Source: Brassica napus (Eukaryota > Streptophyta > Magnoliopsida > Brassicales > Brassicaceae). Taken from it: a stretch of DNA of 64,000 nucleotides. The notes under the pieces are model-generated. The model searched no databases. It had not been told where the DNA came from and worked only from the letters and a program-made list of their open reading frames with translations. How positions within the stretch are numbered: position 1 is the stretch's first letter; each line of letters begins with the position of its first letter. The DNA lies in assembly GCF_020379485.1 (NCBI RefSeq), contig NC_063439.1, forward strand, positions 22,196,098-22,260,097, written 5' to 3'. Made by a program: the position numbers and the translations under genes. This document shows positions 1 to 11,766 of this stretch, piece by piece.

Positions 1-237
1 TAATATTTCCTCGGAATTCATCGGTTTTTTCCGAGGAATACTAGTTTCCTCGGTATTCCGTCGGAATATTCCGACGAGATGAATTTTCCTCGGAATTCCG
101 TCGGAATATTCCGACGGAATACCGAGGAAGCAAAATTTTGTGTTTCCTCGGAATTGCCTCGGAAATGCCTCGGTATATTCCGAGGAATTCATTTTCCGTC
201 GGAACGTCCGTCAGAATACCGCTGTTTTCTTGTAGTG
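1..237. mobile_element. Right terminus of a CACTA (En/Spm) element, cut by the window edge
   Basis: The sequence is a series of short direct and inverted copies of a TTCCTCGG / TTCCGTCGGAA motif, typical of CACTA subterminal repeats where the transposase binds. It ends at 237 with TTTTCTTGTAGTG, the reverse complement of the CACTACAAGAAAA terminus. TAG at 238-240 would be one copy of the 3-bp target duplication; the other copy lies outside the window. The subterminal motif differs from the TTTCGTCGTAAA motif of the element at 34327-41828, so this is a different CACTA family. Confidence 0.85.
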
Positions 238-1783
238 TAGGCCCCTACAACCCTTCGCACGGCACTGCGAGTACTACCTGATTTTCGAAATGTTTAGTGT
301 CATGCTCCTTTCAGATATTTTTCTAGAAACAAATCGGATCGGGAATTCGGGATCAGATTTTTTGATAGAGGTTGAGTCAGATTCCTGGTTAAAAGTATTT
401 TTAGCCCAGCCCTAACCTAATTACTAATATGCAGTGCTGTTAGTATCACTATATGAACTTATATAGGAGAAAAATTGTAGACGAGAAGAAAAAACTAATA
501 AAGCTGTTCTGAATATCAAATACAGTATTGCATATATAACTCCTAAATAATTGATCTATGAAGTTAAACACAGTTTTCTTATACTAGCATAGTCATATGT
601 TCATACAACTTAACTAAACACATAAGTTCACAATTACCAAAAGATCCATAAGAAATCATTAAATTAGAAATTATTGTCAACTGGAGTCACTGCTCGAGTG
701 TTGGCGGAGAATAATAGATGGCGCATCTAATACGTGTCTCTTTTATACCTTTAGTCATAGTTCCACAATCCATGTTAACTAAAACATAATTACGGACTAA
801 ATAAATAAAATAAACTACGCAATTAGTGTTTCTTAGTGATATATGAGTGAGAGAGGCCCTCGATGACGATTCTAATAAGTAAAGTGTACATCACTTGTTA
901 AAAAATAAAATTTCAACTGTTAAAGTCAAATTTTTGTAACAAAAAGCAATAGCAAAGCTAACTTTTTATCCATTTTAGAAAGCACCCTCACAAAACAATT
1001 TTAAACAACTTATTATTACAAAACACTAAAAACAATACTAAGTTCGTAAATTTGGGGAAAATTTCAGTAACTTTTCCAAAAGTAATAAAAAATTTCTTTA
1101 ACCCACATAAAAGAAAGCAAGAATGTTCATCTTTCTAAGCTCTTATATCTTTTGCTTTTGTCACATTCTTCCTAATGATTTATATCTTTATGCAAAGTAT
1201 GCATTCTCATGGCCAGGAGTATGTATTCTCGATAGTTTGGATAAAAAAACTCATTTTTTTTTCCTTTTAAAGGCCGTATATGTATAGTACAATTCTACCT
1301 AAAAATTCGAATTATCCGCAGGAGTTAAGAGGCTAATTTGTGTAACATTTTTAGATCTAAATTACTAGTCCGACTCAAGAATCTTATAATTTTTGTATAA
1401 AAGGATATAAACATGATCAAATAGTACTATACCTTCTTTTATAATATGCAAATCTATTATTTAAAATCCCTATTTAAAAACAACATACTGAAAATCCGTA
1501 GGACTGACACGAACTATATAAAAGAAGATTCGAACTTCTAATGCATATATAAACCACTATATATTAAAGGGTAAAATGCTAAAGCGAAACATAGTGATTT
1601 CGCAACAGAAACATTACATTTTATTATCATATTACGTAAGAAAGAATCATGGCTTTTTTGTGAATATGTTTAGAAATATATTTTTACCAAGGAACATGTA
1701 TGTGAAACTACATTACGGGACTTCAATGGCAATAATTAAGATATAGAAAGCCAAATAAGATTTTTTGGCTTTCTTGTGATTAG
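238..1783. other. AT-rich intergenic stretch, nothing recognised
   Basis: No reading frame with coding character, no terminal repeats and no RNA gene were seen. The base composition is AT-rich like the other non-genic parts of the window. Confidence 0.6.
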
Positions 1784-2095
1784 AGTTTGGAGGTGTGGAG
1801 TGGAGACTGACTATCACTAGGCTTAACCCGCCGCTAAATCTCTTTGAGAACTGGTCTCAACTCCTCTCATGGATTCGACTATCATCAACCCGAGCTCCCA
1901 CAACTCTAAGAAGAATAGCCACACACTCCACCCTATATCACATTTGGAGGCAGCGTAACAACCTGCTACACAATGCTGTTTCTTCGTCACCTCTTGCCCT
2001 GCATATAGGATCATCACCAAAGAAGTTAGGAACATAATCACTGCCAAGAGACATAAAAAGCAATTCCATAATTTAATGGGTCTTTGGCTACTGTA
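1784..2095 (+). pseudogene. LINE reverse-transcriptase C-terminal remnant
   Basis: The frame from 1795 reads WSQLLSWIRL, then TLYHIWRQRNNLLH, the pattern at the C-terminal end of plant non-LTR retrotransposon polyproteins (zf-RVT region, where the family reads roughly ATIYxIWRERNxRLH). A second frame from about 2008 continues with IITKEVRNIITAKRHKK and LMGLWL, the usual end of that domain. The two halves are in different frames, so at least one frameshift separates them. No upstream endonuclease or polymerase domain remains. It is a dead, 5'-truncated LINE fragment. The hAT MITE starting at 2109 landed just downstream of the coding end. Confidence 0.75.
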
Positions 2096-2108
2096 AACTG
2101 ATCGTGTT

Positions 2109-3014
2109 TAGAGATGTCAAATGGGTTGTCCATGTTCAATGGGCATTTTCAAATGGGCAAATCAATTTATTAGACTTTATTTTTTTAGTTTAAATTGTAC
2201 AAAGTCCAAATTGTCCAGATTCAAAATGGACTATTCCAAATGAGCTTTCCGCGGAGTCCAATTAAAAAATCAGTGTTAACATACAAAAATTCATATTTAA
2301 TATTTCATTATGTTTTGTAGAATACAAAAGCATATATACGATTTTGGCGGGAAATCTCGATTTACGGTTTTTGCTGGAAATCTCAATTTACGGTTTTGGA
2401 GGAAAATCTCGATTTTATGGTTTTGGCGGAAAATCTTGATTTTACGGTTTTGGCGAGAAAACTAGATTTTACGGTTTTAGCGGGAAAACTCGGTTTTGAC
2501 GGGAAAACTAGATTTTACGGTTTTAGCGGGAAAACTCGATTTTACGATTTTGACAGAAAACTAGATTTACGGTTTTGGCGGGAAAATCTCGATTTACGTT
2601 TTGACGAGAAAACTCGATTTACGGTTTTGGCGGAAAAACTTGAAAATTTGATTTTACGGTTTTTGCGGAAAAACTAGATTTACGGTTTTGGCGGGAAATC
2701 TCGATTTTACGGTTTTGACGAAAAACACGGTTTTAAAGGTTTAACGTGAAAATGTGATTTTGGCGAGAAAACGTGATTTGGAAAAATATAATGTTACGAT
2801 TTTGGCGGAAAACATGATTTTTCCCCAAATACATTAACCCTAGATATTTTTAAAATTTGGGCCGTCTAGTGTCCATCTGGTTTTGTCCATTTGAGTATGG
2901 GTGTATTTGGGCCTCGTCCATTTAGACAAAACAAAATTACGGTTAAATATGGGCATGTCTATATTGATTTGGATATGGATTATCCATGGACAGCACGCCC
3001 ATTTGACATCCCTA
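2109..3014. mobile_element. Non-autonomous hAT element (906 bp) with 8-bp target duplication
   Basis: Both ends carry the inverted repeat TAGRGATGTCAAATGGG. The element is flanked by a perfect 8-bp direct repeat ATCGTGTT at 2101-2108 and 3015-3022, the hAT hallmark. The outer parts hold further inverted copies of short motifs with CCAT and TGGGC. The centre (about 2343-2790) is a degenerate array described separately. There is no transposase frame. The intact duplication points to a fairly recent insertion. Confidence 0.92.
2340..2795. repeat. Degenerate tandem array of TTTTGGCGGGAAAA-type units inside the hAT MITE
   Basis: Units of roughly 22-28 bp follow the pattern TTTTGGCGGGAAAA then TCTCGATTTTACGG, with many substitutions. 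Exact TTTGGCGGGAAA occurs near 2343, 2575 and 2687, and one-base variants are frequent. TTTGGCGGGAAA and its complement TTTCCCGCCAAA fit the plant E2F binding consensus. The reading frame across 2396-2677 is only a by-product of the repeat. Confidence 0.8.
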
Positions 3015-3406
3015 ATCGTGTTGATCTAATATTTGCCTCATCTTGTTTTTTTATTCTTTTTGCCAAGGTGATGCAGCTTTTTTAATTTGCTTTTGTAAAC
3101 CAAACAATTTCATTTAAATGATATTTACATGTTTTAGCAAAAAAAAAAAAAAAAAAGATTTTTTGTGAATATGTCGAATTGATGATTAAGGCTCTTAGGC
3201 CTTTTTAAAATTCTTATTTCTTCAGGCCCATTTATGATCCAAACATAAACAGCACTTCCATCTCTCATCTCCTCTCTCACAGCTTCACTCGTCATCAGAA
3301 GCTTAGCTTCCCTTCTCTTCTTCCAAATCGCATTTCACTTCTTTTCACGATACAGATGCACTTTCATACCAAATTTGATTTCTTTGGCAGAGAATCATAC
3401 ACGTAG

Positions 3407-3502
3407 ATGAATCAAAGACCCTATGTTTCTTCGGGTCAAGAGTTGCATTCAAGCTGTTCGTTGAAATTCCCAAGAGAGAAGTCGCTTCCAAATGTTGGGT
3501 AA
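3407..3502 (+). promoter_or_regulatory. Upstream ORF overlapping the start of the next gene
   Basis: An ATG at 3407 opens a 31-codon frame that stops at 3500-3502, overlapping in another frame the ATG at 3492 of the downstream gene. If the transcript starts in the CT-rich leader around 3250-3340, ribosomes would meet this ATG first, which would lower initiation at 3492. Transcription is not shown by the sequence, so the role is inferred. Confidence 0.4.
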
Positions 3503-4730
3503 TGTACATTACATAACAAGGCATCTAAACTCTGTATTCAGGGGTTGCTTCTCCCGTTCAGTCAATGCCCTGTTTCATTCTTCTGTTGGTTCCCAAGAAG
3601 AAGCACTTCCTTATGAATGGTACAGAAACAAACTCTCAGTTCTGACAAAACTAACACGTGCGTTAAAAGACATTGATTTAGTCGATGGGAAGCTAGAGGA
3701 CATCAACGGCGTAATCGTCTATGATGACGCTATCAAACAAAAGATGTAAGCTTTCAAGTCTCTAGCTAGAATCTTCGTTGGGTCTCCTTCACTTCAGCAG
3801 AAGCACAAGCAACAAGGAAGAGGGCGGTTACTTTTTGGTACTGAAAGCGAAAGAGAGCCGTTGGTGGTGAATTCACTGACCAAAGTTTGCAACTTTCTTG
3901 ACATCTCTGCGCAGCAGAGGAAGCTGGTGAGGTGCACCGTGTGTTCGCAGGTGACTCAGCATCGTATCTGGAGAGGTGCTCTTGAAGATGTACTGAATAA
4001 TCTCAAGGAAGAAGTTGATTGGTTACTTGAACATAGCGAGGAGAAGAAGACACAAGGCGTGAAGTTAGGTCAGCAAGTGATTTTGTCTTGCCTCAAGTTC
4101 TTATCCGAGTCATCGGTTTCTTACAAAGCCGAGAACTCGACTTCATGGATGCGGCCTGTGCCAGCTCGTTACGCAAAGGCGAATGCTTCTGCGAAGTGGG
4201 AAGATGTTCTCGACATTGTGAATGATCTGAGAAGGTACCTCCTCGAGCATGACTTTTACCATCTGGAGAAGCTTTTGTCGATGAAAGAAGGGCTTCTACA
4301 GATCAAAGACGTGTTTCTGGACAACACTATTGGATTCAGGGAGGTTAGACATCAAGAGCACCTCGTGCATAGAAAGCTTTCGAAGATGCTGGGAAGTCCT
4401 TCGCCGTGTTTGTTCACTCTCCTCGTGTATTTCCTCTACGGCCGTGTGCGTGACATAGAAGTTGATCTCTGCGGAGGGTTCTACAAGGAGGAGAAGAGGG
4501 AGTTATTTTGCTTGAGCATGGGGAGGATCTTGACCTCAGCGGATGAGAAAATGGTTCGGAGAGGGGTTAAGCAGTTAGATAGAGCTTTAGGGATGTTTGA
4601 GTTTATGCGGGAAACAGCAGGAATGAAAGAGACTCTTGACCTGCAAAGACATTTGTGGTGCCTTGGAGCTGAAGAAAAGACCATCACATACCGTGGGAAT
4701 GCGTTCTATTTGCATGACCTTAGCCTATGA
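3492..4730 (+). pseudogene. Intron-less plant gene of unknown function with one in-frame stop
   Basis: One frame is open from ATG 3492 to the stop at 4728-4730 (412 codons), except for a TAA at 3747-3749. The frame resumes directly after it with coding-like sequence (AFKSLARIFVG). The N-terminus is rich in Arg and Ser and low in acidic residues, as in organelle-targeting peptides. The rest is mostly helical, with features such as LNNLKEEVDWLLEH, a hydrophobic stretch FTLLVYFLYG and the end GNAFYLHDLSL. I do not recognise the domain. Its position beside the PP2A B'kappa gene suggests the counterpart of Arabidopsis AT5G25500, whose function I do not know. The stop could be a nonsense mutation or a sequencing error. 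Translation could restart downstream, but about 85 N-terminal residues would be lost. Confidence 0.65.
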
Positions 4731-4941
4731 AGTTTTGTGAGGTAAGAGTGCTTTGAGATGAACAATGTAAACTTAAAATTGAATACAAAGAGTTTGATAT
4801 ATATATGTTTCATTGCTTCCAAGCTTTTTAAAGGAAGCAATAGATTTAACATAAACCCCACACAGACACACAACTAACTATATAATATTACAAAGGACAA
4901 CAACTACTTCATCATCTTCTTCTGATGTTGCTGCTGAGAAT

Positions 4942-6502
4942 TTAGCAGGCAATGGAGGTTGCTAAAGGAGTTACTAGAACAGCCGTCTTTCCAGTTATAG
5001 GCTTCACACTTGCTGCCTTCTCTAGCCTCTCCCATGTTTCTTTCCTCTTCTCCGCTGCAGAGCTTTGCTCTGCTTCGTCCTCTCGAAAGCGTGCGTGGCA
5101 AGACATGAAGAGAGTCTCGTCCATTTCGCAGAACATTTTCCTCACATTTAGGGTCAGGTTCAGCACAGATTGGTTCCAGTGGTTCTCAGCATTCTTCTCC
5201 AAGGCAGTGAACATGATCGGTAAGATGGCTTGCCTGTTGTGCGCAATCAAATCCACAATCTGATCGTTGTTCCACAAGAACAACGCTCTTTCAGAAACCT
5301 GAATCACATGAAACGGTTCAACTTTAAAACCTTATATTGTCTTTCAAGACTTGAGAGAGATTAAGAAACCTAACCTGAAAGTGGCAGCTGTTGACACAGC
5401 AAGCAATCCGCAAGAACAACGGCACCATCACTTTTTCAAACTCCACCACGCTCATCGCCTCAACAATCTCCTCAACCTCCCCAAGAAACATCACTTCCTT
5501 CTGGCTGTTAGTGATAGGCCAGAACTTCAACAAACCTTTGATCACAACACTCCCCAGCTTTGGCTCCTTATCTATAAACTGAGTAATACAGAAAGACAGC
5601 TGCTGGAAGTAGTTCCCAAGAGACTTAGGCTTGTGGAGCGGAATCAACACTCTCCACAAGAAGATCTTGTGCTCCTCTTTCAAAGGCAACGCGAATCCAC
5701 TCACTATACTCCCCAAAAACTCCAGAAGCTCGGCGATCCCGCAATGCTTCTCCGTCTCAAACACAAACCGGTGGAAGATATTGCTCATCGCCCTCCGGAT
5801 AAACGGCCTGTGAACCATGAACTTCCCGTAGACACGATGCAAGATCGTCTTCAAACACTCTCGCTCTCTAGGATCCTCTGAATCAAACAAGTCAAGCAGC
5901 CTCACAACGAAGGCATTGTCAAGATACTTCTTCGCAATCTTGGCATCTAGACAAGGAGAGGTGATGAACTTGAGCAGGAGATCGTAGACGATCTGCAGAT
6001 GAGGCCAGGCAGGGTCGAACACAGGCTCATCATCATCGTTTTCACCGCCATTAGACCGGTAACTCGGAGGGAAGACCCTAAAGAGATTCACAGCGCACAT
6101 TCTACACATTGCGAGAATAGCCGGCTCGGTGAACCTAACTGAACCAGAAGCTACAAAGTCAAGAAGCTCCAGGAGAGTCTGTCTCTTCACAAGCTTCTCG
6201 ATAGAGTTTTTGTTCGGGTCGGAGAAATCAAACGCGACGCAGCAGAGGCTGACTTTACTGACGAAGAGGTTCAGTTTCTCGGAGTTTGGTACGTCTTTGA
6301 AGGGAAGCAAAGGCTCTATTCCAGAAACAACGCTCGCTGGGAAGACGGCGGAGGACATACGCTTCCCTGAGTTGGAACGAACGGGGGGAGAGACCACACC
6401 ATTGGGCCCGGGTATCTGAACCGGATCCGAGCTGGAAGGAGAGAGATCTTCTGATGAGTCGGGTTTTGAAGGCTTACTCTTCCTCAGGAATATCTTGTAC
6501 AT
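4942..6502 (-). CDS. PP2A B' (B56) regulatory subunit, B'kappa-like
   Basis: Two exons, 6502-5375 and 5298-4942, joined at CAG|GTTAGG...CAG|GTTTCT, give 494 residues; I recall about 500 for Arabidopsis B'kappa (AT5G25510). B56 subunits direct the PP2A A/C core enzyme to its substrates. The short variable Ser/Pro-rich head (residues 1-45) is followed by [20 protein letters not shown] and then the HEAT-like B56 core, including [48 protein letters not shown] and [20 protein letters not shown]. Exon 2 carries the C-terminal helices ([24 protein letters not shown]). The start at 6502 is preferred because the in-frame sequence upstream is only a (TG)n-encoded run without ATG. That CA/TG microsatellite (about 6514-6536) lies in the 5' leader. 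The subtype is assigned from gene order, not from diagnostic residues. Confidence 0.93.
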
Positions 6503-7338
6503 TCTTTCCTCCAAACACACACACACACACACACACAAGAAAGCAGAAGAGAGGTGAAGAAAGCTCAAATCCACATAAGAGCCCTAAAGAGAGAGAGAGA
6601 TCTCCGTGGAATGTGGGTTTAGATCCGAAACGTAAGAAAGGTTGCCACTTTTTGTAATCCCCAATTTTACATGGAAACCCTAATCATTACCTGCTTTCTC
6701 ATCAAATCTCAATCTCATGATTCTTGTATCCATGGACATTAAGAGAGAGATTATATAAGAGGAAGGGGAGAAATTCTGAATTTAGAGAGCAAATTGAAGA
6801 AGAAAACAGTTTGAATCGAGGAGAAAGTTATGATCTCAAACGTATGACCTTTCTCAAATTGCAGGAAAAATAATTAATTGCAAAATTTTAATTTTAGGAC
6901 AGGATTTTATTCTTATCGGAAAAAAAAAAACAGCAGTTTTGTGTTTGTCCAATAACGACATGTCTCATGCAGTTAATTAAAAAAAAAAAGAAAAAGAAAA
7001 ACGACATGTCTCATGCAATTATAGCGTCCGTTTGATAAGACGCTCACACGTGACTACAACCGTTGGATTTCATTAAGAAGGAATCCTAAGTAGCTAAGGC
7101 CCATATATGTTTTGGGCTTAATTTTGGGCCTCGTATGTGTATTACATCCCACATGACATGTGTCTTGTGTCTCTAGAAGACACGAACTCTTGTCTTTTTT
7201 TTTTTTCTCTCCTCCTTCGTTTTGTCACCGAAACAGCTGAAACTCTATCCAGAAGAAACCTTAGGGTTTGCTTCTCACTTTTGCGTCTATCTGCTCCGAT
7301 TGATTTGCAGTGGAACTGTATATCTACCTTGTTATAAG
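6503..7338. promoter_or_regulatory. Divergent promoter between the PP2A B' and TFIIS/SPOC genes
   Basis: The two genes point away from each other. The shared region has three TCP-type site II motifs (GGCCCA 7098-7103, TGGGCT 7113-7118, TGGGCC 7125-7130) and a telo-box on each side: AAACCCTAA at 6675-6683 in the PP2A leader and TTAGGGTTT at 7261-7269 in the TFIIS/SPOC leader. In plants, site II plus telo-box is common in promoters of genes expressed in dividing cells. The first TFIIS/SPOC leader exon ends at 7338. It is followed by a 5'UTR intron at 7339-7529. Confidence 0.6.
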
Positions 7339-7570
7339 GTATGGTCGCTATGTATGTTTAGTGTTTTCTAGATCCAGTGGTTTGATTCGGTTTAGATTTT
7401 TTCTTAGGTTGAAGTTTCTAGTTTGAGACAATTGATATATGAGTTCTTAGGATTGGATCGGATTTACTGGGAAAGTATATAACTTTAGAAATGTCTGAAT
7501 CTTTATATTACTTTTGCTTGTCAAAACAGCTGTTGAAGTGAATGTTGTAGTAAGCAGCTGTGGTTTTATC

Positions 7571-10500
7571 ATGTCTGGTGATATGGGAGCTGAGCAAGTC
7601 TCTACCAACATGGAGGAGACTCTGAAAGCGGAGGATCCAGATACTTTTAAAGATCCGAACTTGGTTGAGATAGGATCCAACGATCTTCCTGTTCAGGATA
7701 TGAGAGTTTCAGACATTAAAGAAGAAGAGCCTGTCGCTTCACCGTGTGGCAACGGGGTGGACTTTCCGAAAGTGGAAACATCTGTCTCCGGTCCAGAGGA
7801 CGTCTGTTTTCAACCTTCTGTTCTGGCTGATTCTCAGCCGAAAGTGGAATCATCTGTCTCTGGTCCTTTGTCATTCACATCTGAGCCAGAGGGTAGCTCT
7901 TCTCAGCCTTGTGTTCTTGCTGATTCTCAGTCGAAAGTGGAAACATCTGTCTCTGGTCCTATGTCATTTGCTTTTGAGCCAGAGGGCGTCTCATCTCAAC
8001 CTTCTGTTCTGGCTGATTCTCAGTCGAAAGTGGAAACGTCTATCTCTGGCCCTATGTCATCCGCATTTGAGCCAGAGGGAATCTCTTCTCAACCTTCTAG
8101 TTTGGCTGATTCTCAGTCATTGCAGACTCGTTTGCAACCTCTCGTTCCGCGTGGATATTCTATCGATAGATCATTAGCTGCTTGTCGCAGTCCAAGGTCA
8201 TTTCAACTGACAGGGAAGCGGAAGTTACCACCAGAGTCTGCATCCGAGAAACCAAACAAGCGAGTAGAATCAGTGCATCACAGACCATGGCTAGAACAAT
8301 TTTATTCAGAGCCGGCTCATATGCCATCCGCTACTCTCTCTCCCAAGACTGAACATCCACAAGCGCCCGCCAAGAAAGTGAAACAAACGGAACCAGCTTC
8401 CCAGAGGAAGCAAGTGATGAACAAGAAGCAACCAGGCCCATCACAAGGGTCAACAAACGAAGGAAACGAGTCTTTGAGATCGAAAATGAAGGAGTCATTA
8501 GCAGCTGCCTTGGCTTTGGTTCATGACCATGAGGAATCTCCCAAAGGGAAAAAGACTTCAGAAACTGATGAAACAAGTGCTCCAGTACCTGAAAGTAATG
8601 AACCTTCCTCAGCTTGTGATGTCAGTGTTCCAGCAGATGATGTCAACGGAAGAATGTTGCAGCAACAGAGTTCCAACGACACAGAGATGAATTATGTTAA
8701 CCAATCTGATGTGCAGAAAACTCAATATGATGATGTTTTCCCCAGTGATGATGGTCCTTTTAGCGGTAGTTATTTCTCCAGCGATGAGCTTCTACAGGGT
8801 AACGGCCTCTCATGGGTTTTAGAACCTGTTTCAGATCTTGAGGAGAGAAAGGAGAACGAGGATCCAAACGTCTTGGCGTCTAAAATAGAGTTGGAACTGT
8901 TTAAGCGCTTTGGAGGCGTTAACAAGAAGTACAAAGAGAAGGGAAGGTCTCTCTTATTCAATTTGAAAGATAAGAACAACCCTGAGCTAAGAGAAAGTGT
9001 CATGTCTGGGAAGATCTCTCCTGAGCGGTTGTGTTCCATGACGGCTGAGGAGCTTGCTTCTAAGGAGCTTTCTCAGTGGAGACAAGCGAAAGCAGAAGAG
9101 ATGGCTGAGATGGTTGTCCTGAGGGATGCAGACATTGATGTGAGTCGTCTTGTGAGGAAAACGCATAAAGGCGAGTTCCAGGTGGAGGTTGATCCTGTTG
9201 AGAGTGAGATGGTGGATGTCTCTGCTGGGATCACCTCACGTAGTAGACCTCGAGCCAAAGCCAAGTCCAGTTTAAATAAAAACGACTCAGATGAGCAGAA
9301 GGCAAGTTCTGACAAGGGAGACATGACGGAGGAGGAGACTGATCCAATGCAAGGTTTGTCGATGGATGATGAGATGAAGGATGTGGGTTTCCTTGCTCCA
9401 ATTGTATCGCTTGACGAGTTCATGGAGTCTCTGAACACAGAACCTCCATTTAGAAGCCCACAACATGGGAATGCTGTAAAGGAGGAAGTGGCTGCATCTG
9501 ACTCAGGAGCTGTGTCAAATCTAAAGTCTCCTTCGAGATCTCCAAAGGAAGCTTGTGAGAGTGTTTCTCCTAAAACAGAACTCCAAAAGGCTATTGTAAC
9601 TTCCCCAAAACCGGATCCGGGTGTCAAACTCGGTGTTGATGTCTCTAAGCCAGAGGAAGAAGCACCTTTGGTTGCTAGCACTAAAGAAGAACATATATGG
9701 GAGGGTATACTGCAGCTTAGTGCCTCTTCAGTTGTCTCAGTCACCGGAATTTTCAAGAGGCAAGTCTCTCCTAATTTACCTTAGCTTTACTTGTTAGCAT
9801 TTCTGAAAATTTGCACATGATTGAATTGGGATTTGTAGTGCCAGTAATATGAATGAATCTAAGTGTAGGCTTGAATTGAGAATAGGATATTATAGGTTTT
9901 ATTGAACATTATATGTCTGACTGGATTTGGTGGGTGCAGTGGTGAGAAAGCAAAGACAAGCGAGTGGCCAACGATGGTGGAGGTAAAGGGGAGAGTGAGA
10001 CTGAGCGCGTTTGGGAAGTTTGTACAAGAGCTTCCATTGTCTAGAAGCCGTGTCTTAATGGTATTCAAAGTTTACTACTTGCATTATCATTGTAGCATTA
10101 GATTCAGTCTCTCTTGTTTGTTACTTCTACTACTACTACTACGAGAGGATTCATTCAAAGACCCACAAAATCTCTATCTCAATATTGCAAGTCATTATTT
10201 CTCAATGCAGACACAATAATAGGGCCTTCCAGAAAGCAAAAGCTCACGGTTGGTCTACATGTGTGAGACAAGACAACGAGCCCTTATTGACCAGAGAGAA
10301 TCAACAGTGGATTGAATCTGAAAGTTTTGTATTAAACAGATTCAAGAAATTTTGGATATTAAATCACTTGTGGATGTATTGTTCGGTGGCATTAACAACT
10401 TAGGATATAGAATCGTTACCAATAATCTTTTCCAGAAAGTGACAAGACCACAAAACATGGTCCATAAAGTACATGTAGATCATGACCCAAAATAGAAACT

Positions 10501-11583
10501 CTTGTGAAGGAAAAAAGTGTTATTACATGCATTTTTAGCAAACAATGTATATAATTGAATCCTGAACCGGTTCTATTTGTTTGGATTTTGCAGGTAATAA
10601 ACGTGGTTTGTAAGGATGGCATCTCTCAGAGCCAGCGTGACAGCCTTTTTGAGGTAATAATAATTCTTATTACTATTATTTTCTAAAATTATATATCTAA
10701 TTCTGGTCAAGACATTTATTATTGTTTGGTCTTTGCTCTTTTGTGTCAGGTTGCCAAGTCATACGTTGCTGACCAGAGGGTTGGTTACGCAGAGCCTACT
10801 TCAGGCGTAGAGCTTTACCTCTGCCCTTCACGTGGAGAAACTCTGGACTTACTGAGCAAAGTCATCTCCAAGGACCACCTCGATGAGGCCAAATCTTCAG
10901 ACAGCATCGGTTTGATCGGCCTTGTTGTCTGGAGGCGTGCAGTCTCGTCTCCTGCCTCACGTCATAAGCCAGGATCCAAACGTCAGCATTCTTCTTTAAA
11001 GAATCATCAGCCTCCTGTTGTTGCTGCTAGCACCAAGAGCTCTGTGTTGGCTCTAGAAAACAAAAAGTCTAGTACTAGTCTGAATGTAAAGAATCATCAT
11101 CAGCCTCCTGTTGTTGCTGTTACTATGGGGAATCATGGTTGTGAAGATGGTGATGATGATGAAGACTTGCCACCTGGATTTGGCCCAGCAGCTGCCAAAG
11201 ACGACGATGATGACTTACCAGAGTTTAACTTCAATCCCTCCGCTGCACCACCGGTTACTTCTTCTCCCAGGCCAGCAGCGCCTCAATCTCGGTCTTTGAA
11301 TCAAGTAAGGGAGCTCATACTCAAGTACGGAAACTCAGCAGGTAAACAACCATGGAATGGTCAAGACGATGACGATGACGATATTCCTGAATGGCAACCG
11401 CAAGGCCACCAGATTCAACCTCCACCACCTCCTGCTCCTGGTCCTCCATTTCATAGCAGAGCCATGGCCAGACCACAAGGACATGGTGCAATACCATCAG
11501 ATGGATGGAGGGCCAATCAAAACGCATCTAGGCAACAGCAACAACAACAACAGTACAGTGCACGTAGGAACAGAGGATTTTGA
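7571..11583 (+). CDS. TFIIS-central / SPOC domain transcription regulator (AT5G25520-like)
   Basis: Four coding exons, 7571-9759, 9940-10060, 10594-10653 and 10750-11583, give 1067 residues. A 5'UTR intron precedes the ATG. Residues 60-185 hold four imperfect 31-residue repeats (KVETSVSGPMSF ... SQPSVLADSQ). A TFIIS central domain spans about 431-545 (ELELFKRFGGVNKKYKEKGR, LCSMTAEELASKEL). A SPOC domain spans about 705-845 (IWEGILQLSASSVVSVTGIF, VELYLCPSRGETLDLL, SIGLIGLVVWRR). The tail is acidic and Pro/Gln-rich (DDDEDLPPGFGP). The family includes yeast Bye1 and animal PHF3/DIDO, in which the TFIIS-like domain contacts RNA polymerase II and SPOC binds phosphorylated partners. A nuclear role in transcription elongation is inferred. 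Intron 1 uses a GC donor (AG|GCAAGT), required to keep the SPOC frame (IFK-S-GEKAKTSEW). No PHD finger was seen. Confidence 0.93.
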
Positions 11584-11766
11584 TTTGTGTGAATGCGTTT
11601 GTTCCTCTTTGTAATATTAGTTTGTGTTTTTGTTTAGGTCATGTATTGACTTCACTCTCGTCTTGTAATGTAGCTTTGTAATAGAATGACAATAACGGAA
11701 TCTTTTTATAATAAGCTTCTGAAACAATCAAAGATTTGTACAGATTTTCAAAACCTCGAGGCTTGT

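Noticed and set aside
2396..2677. 93-codon frame in the hAT MITE
   Set aside because: It is periodic and follows the tandem array; its residues merely reflect the repeat unit.
3746..3768. Mini-intron to remove the TAA at 3747
   Set aside because: GTAAGC to the next AG would give an intron of about 22 nt, too short for plant splicing.
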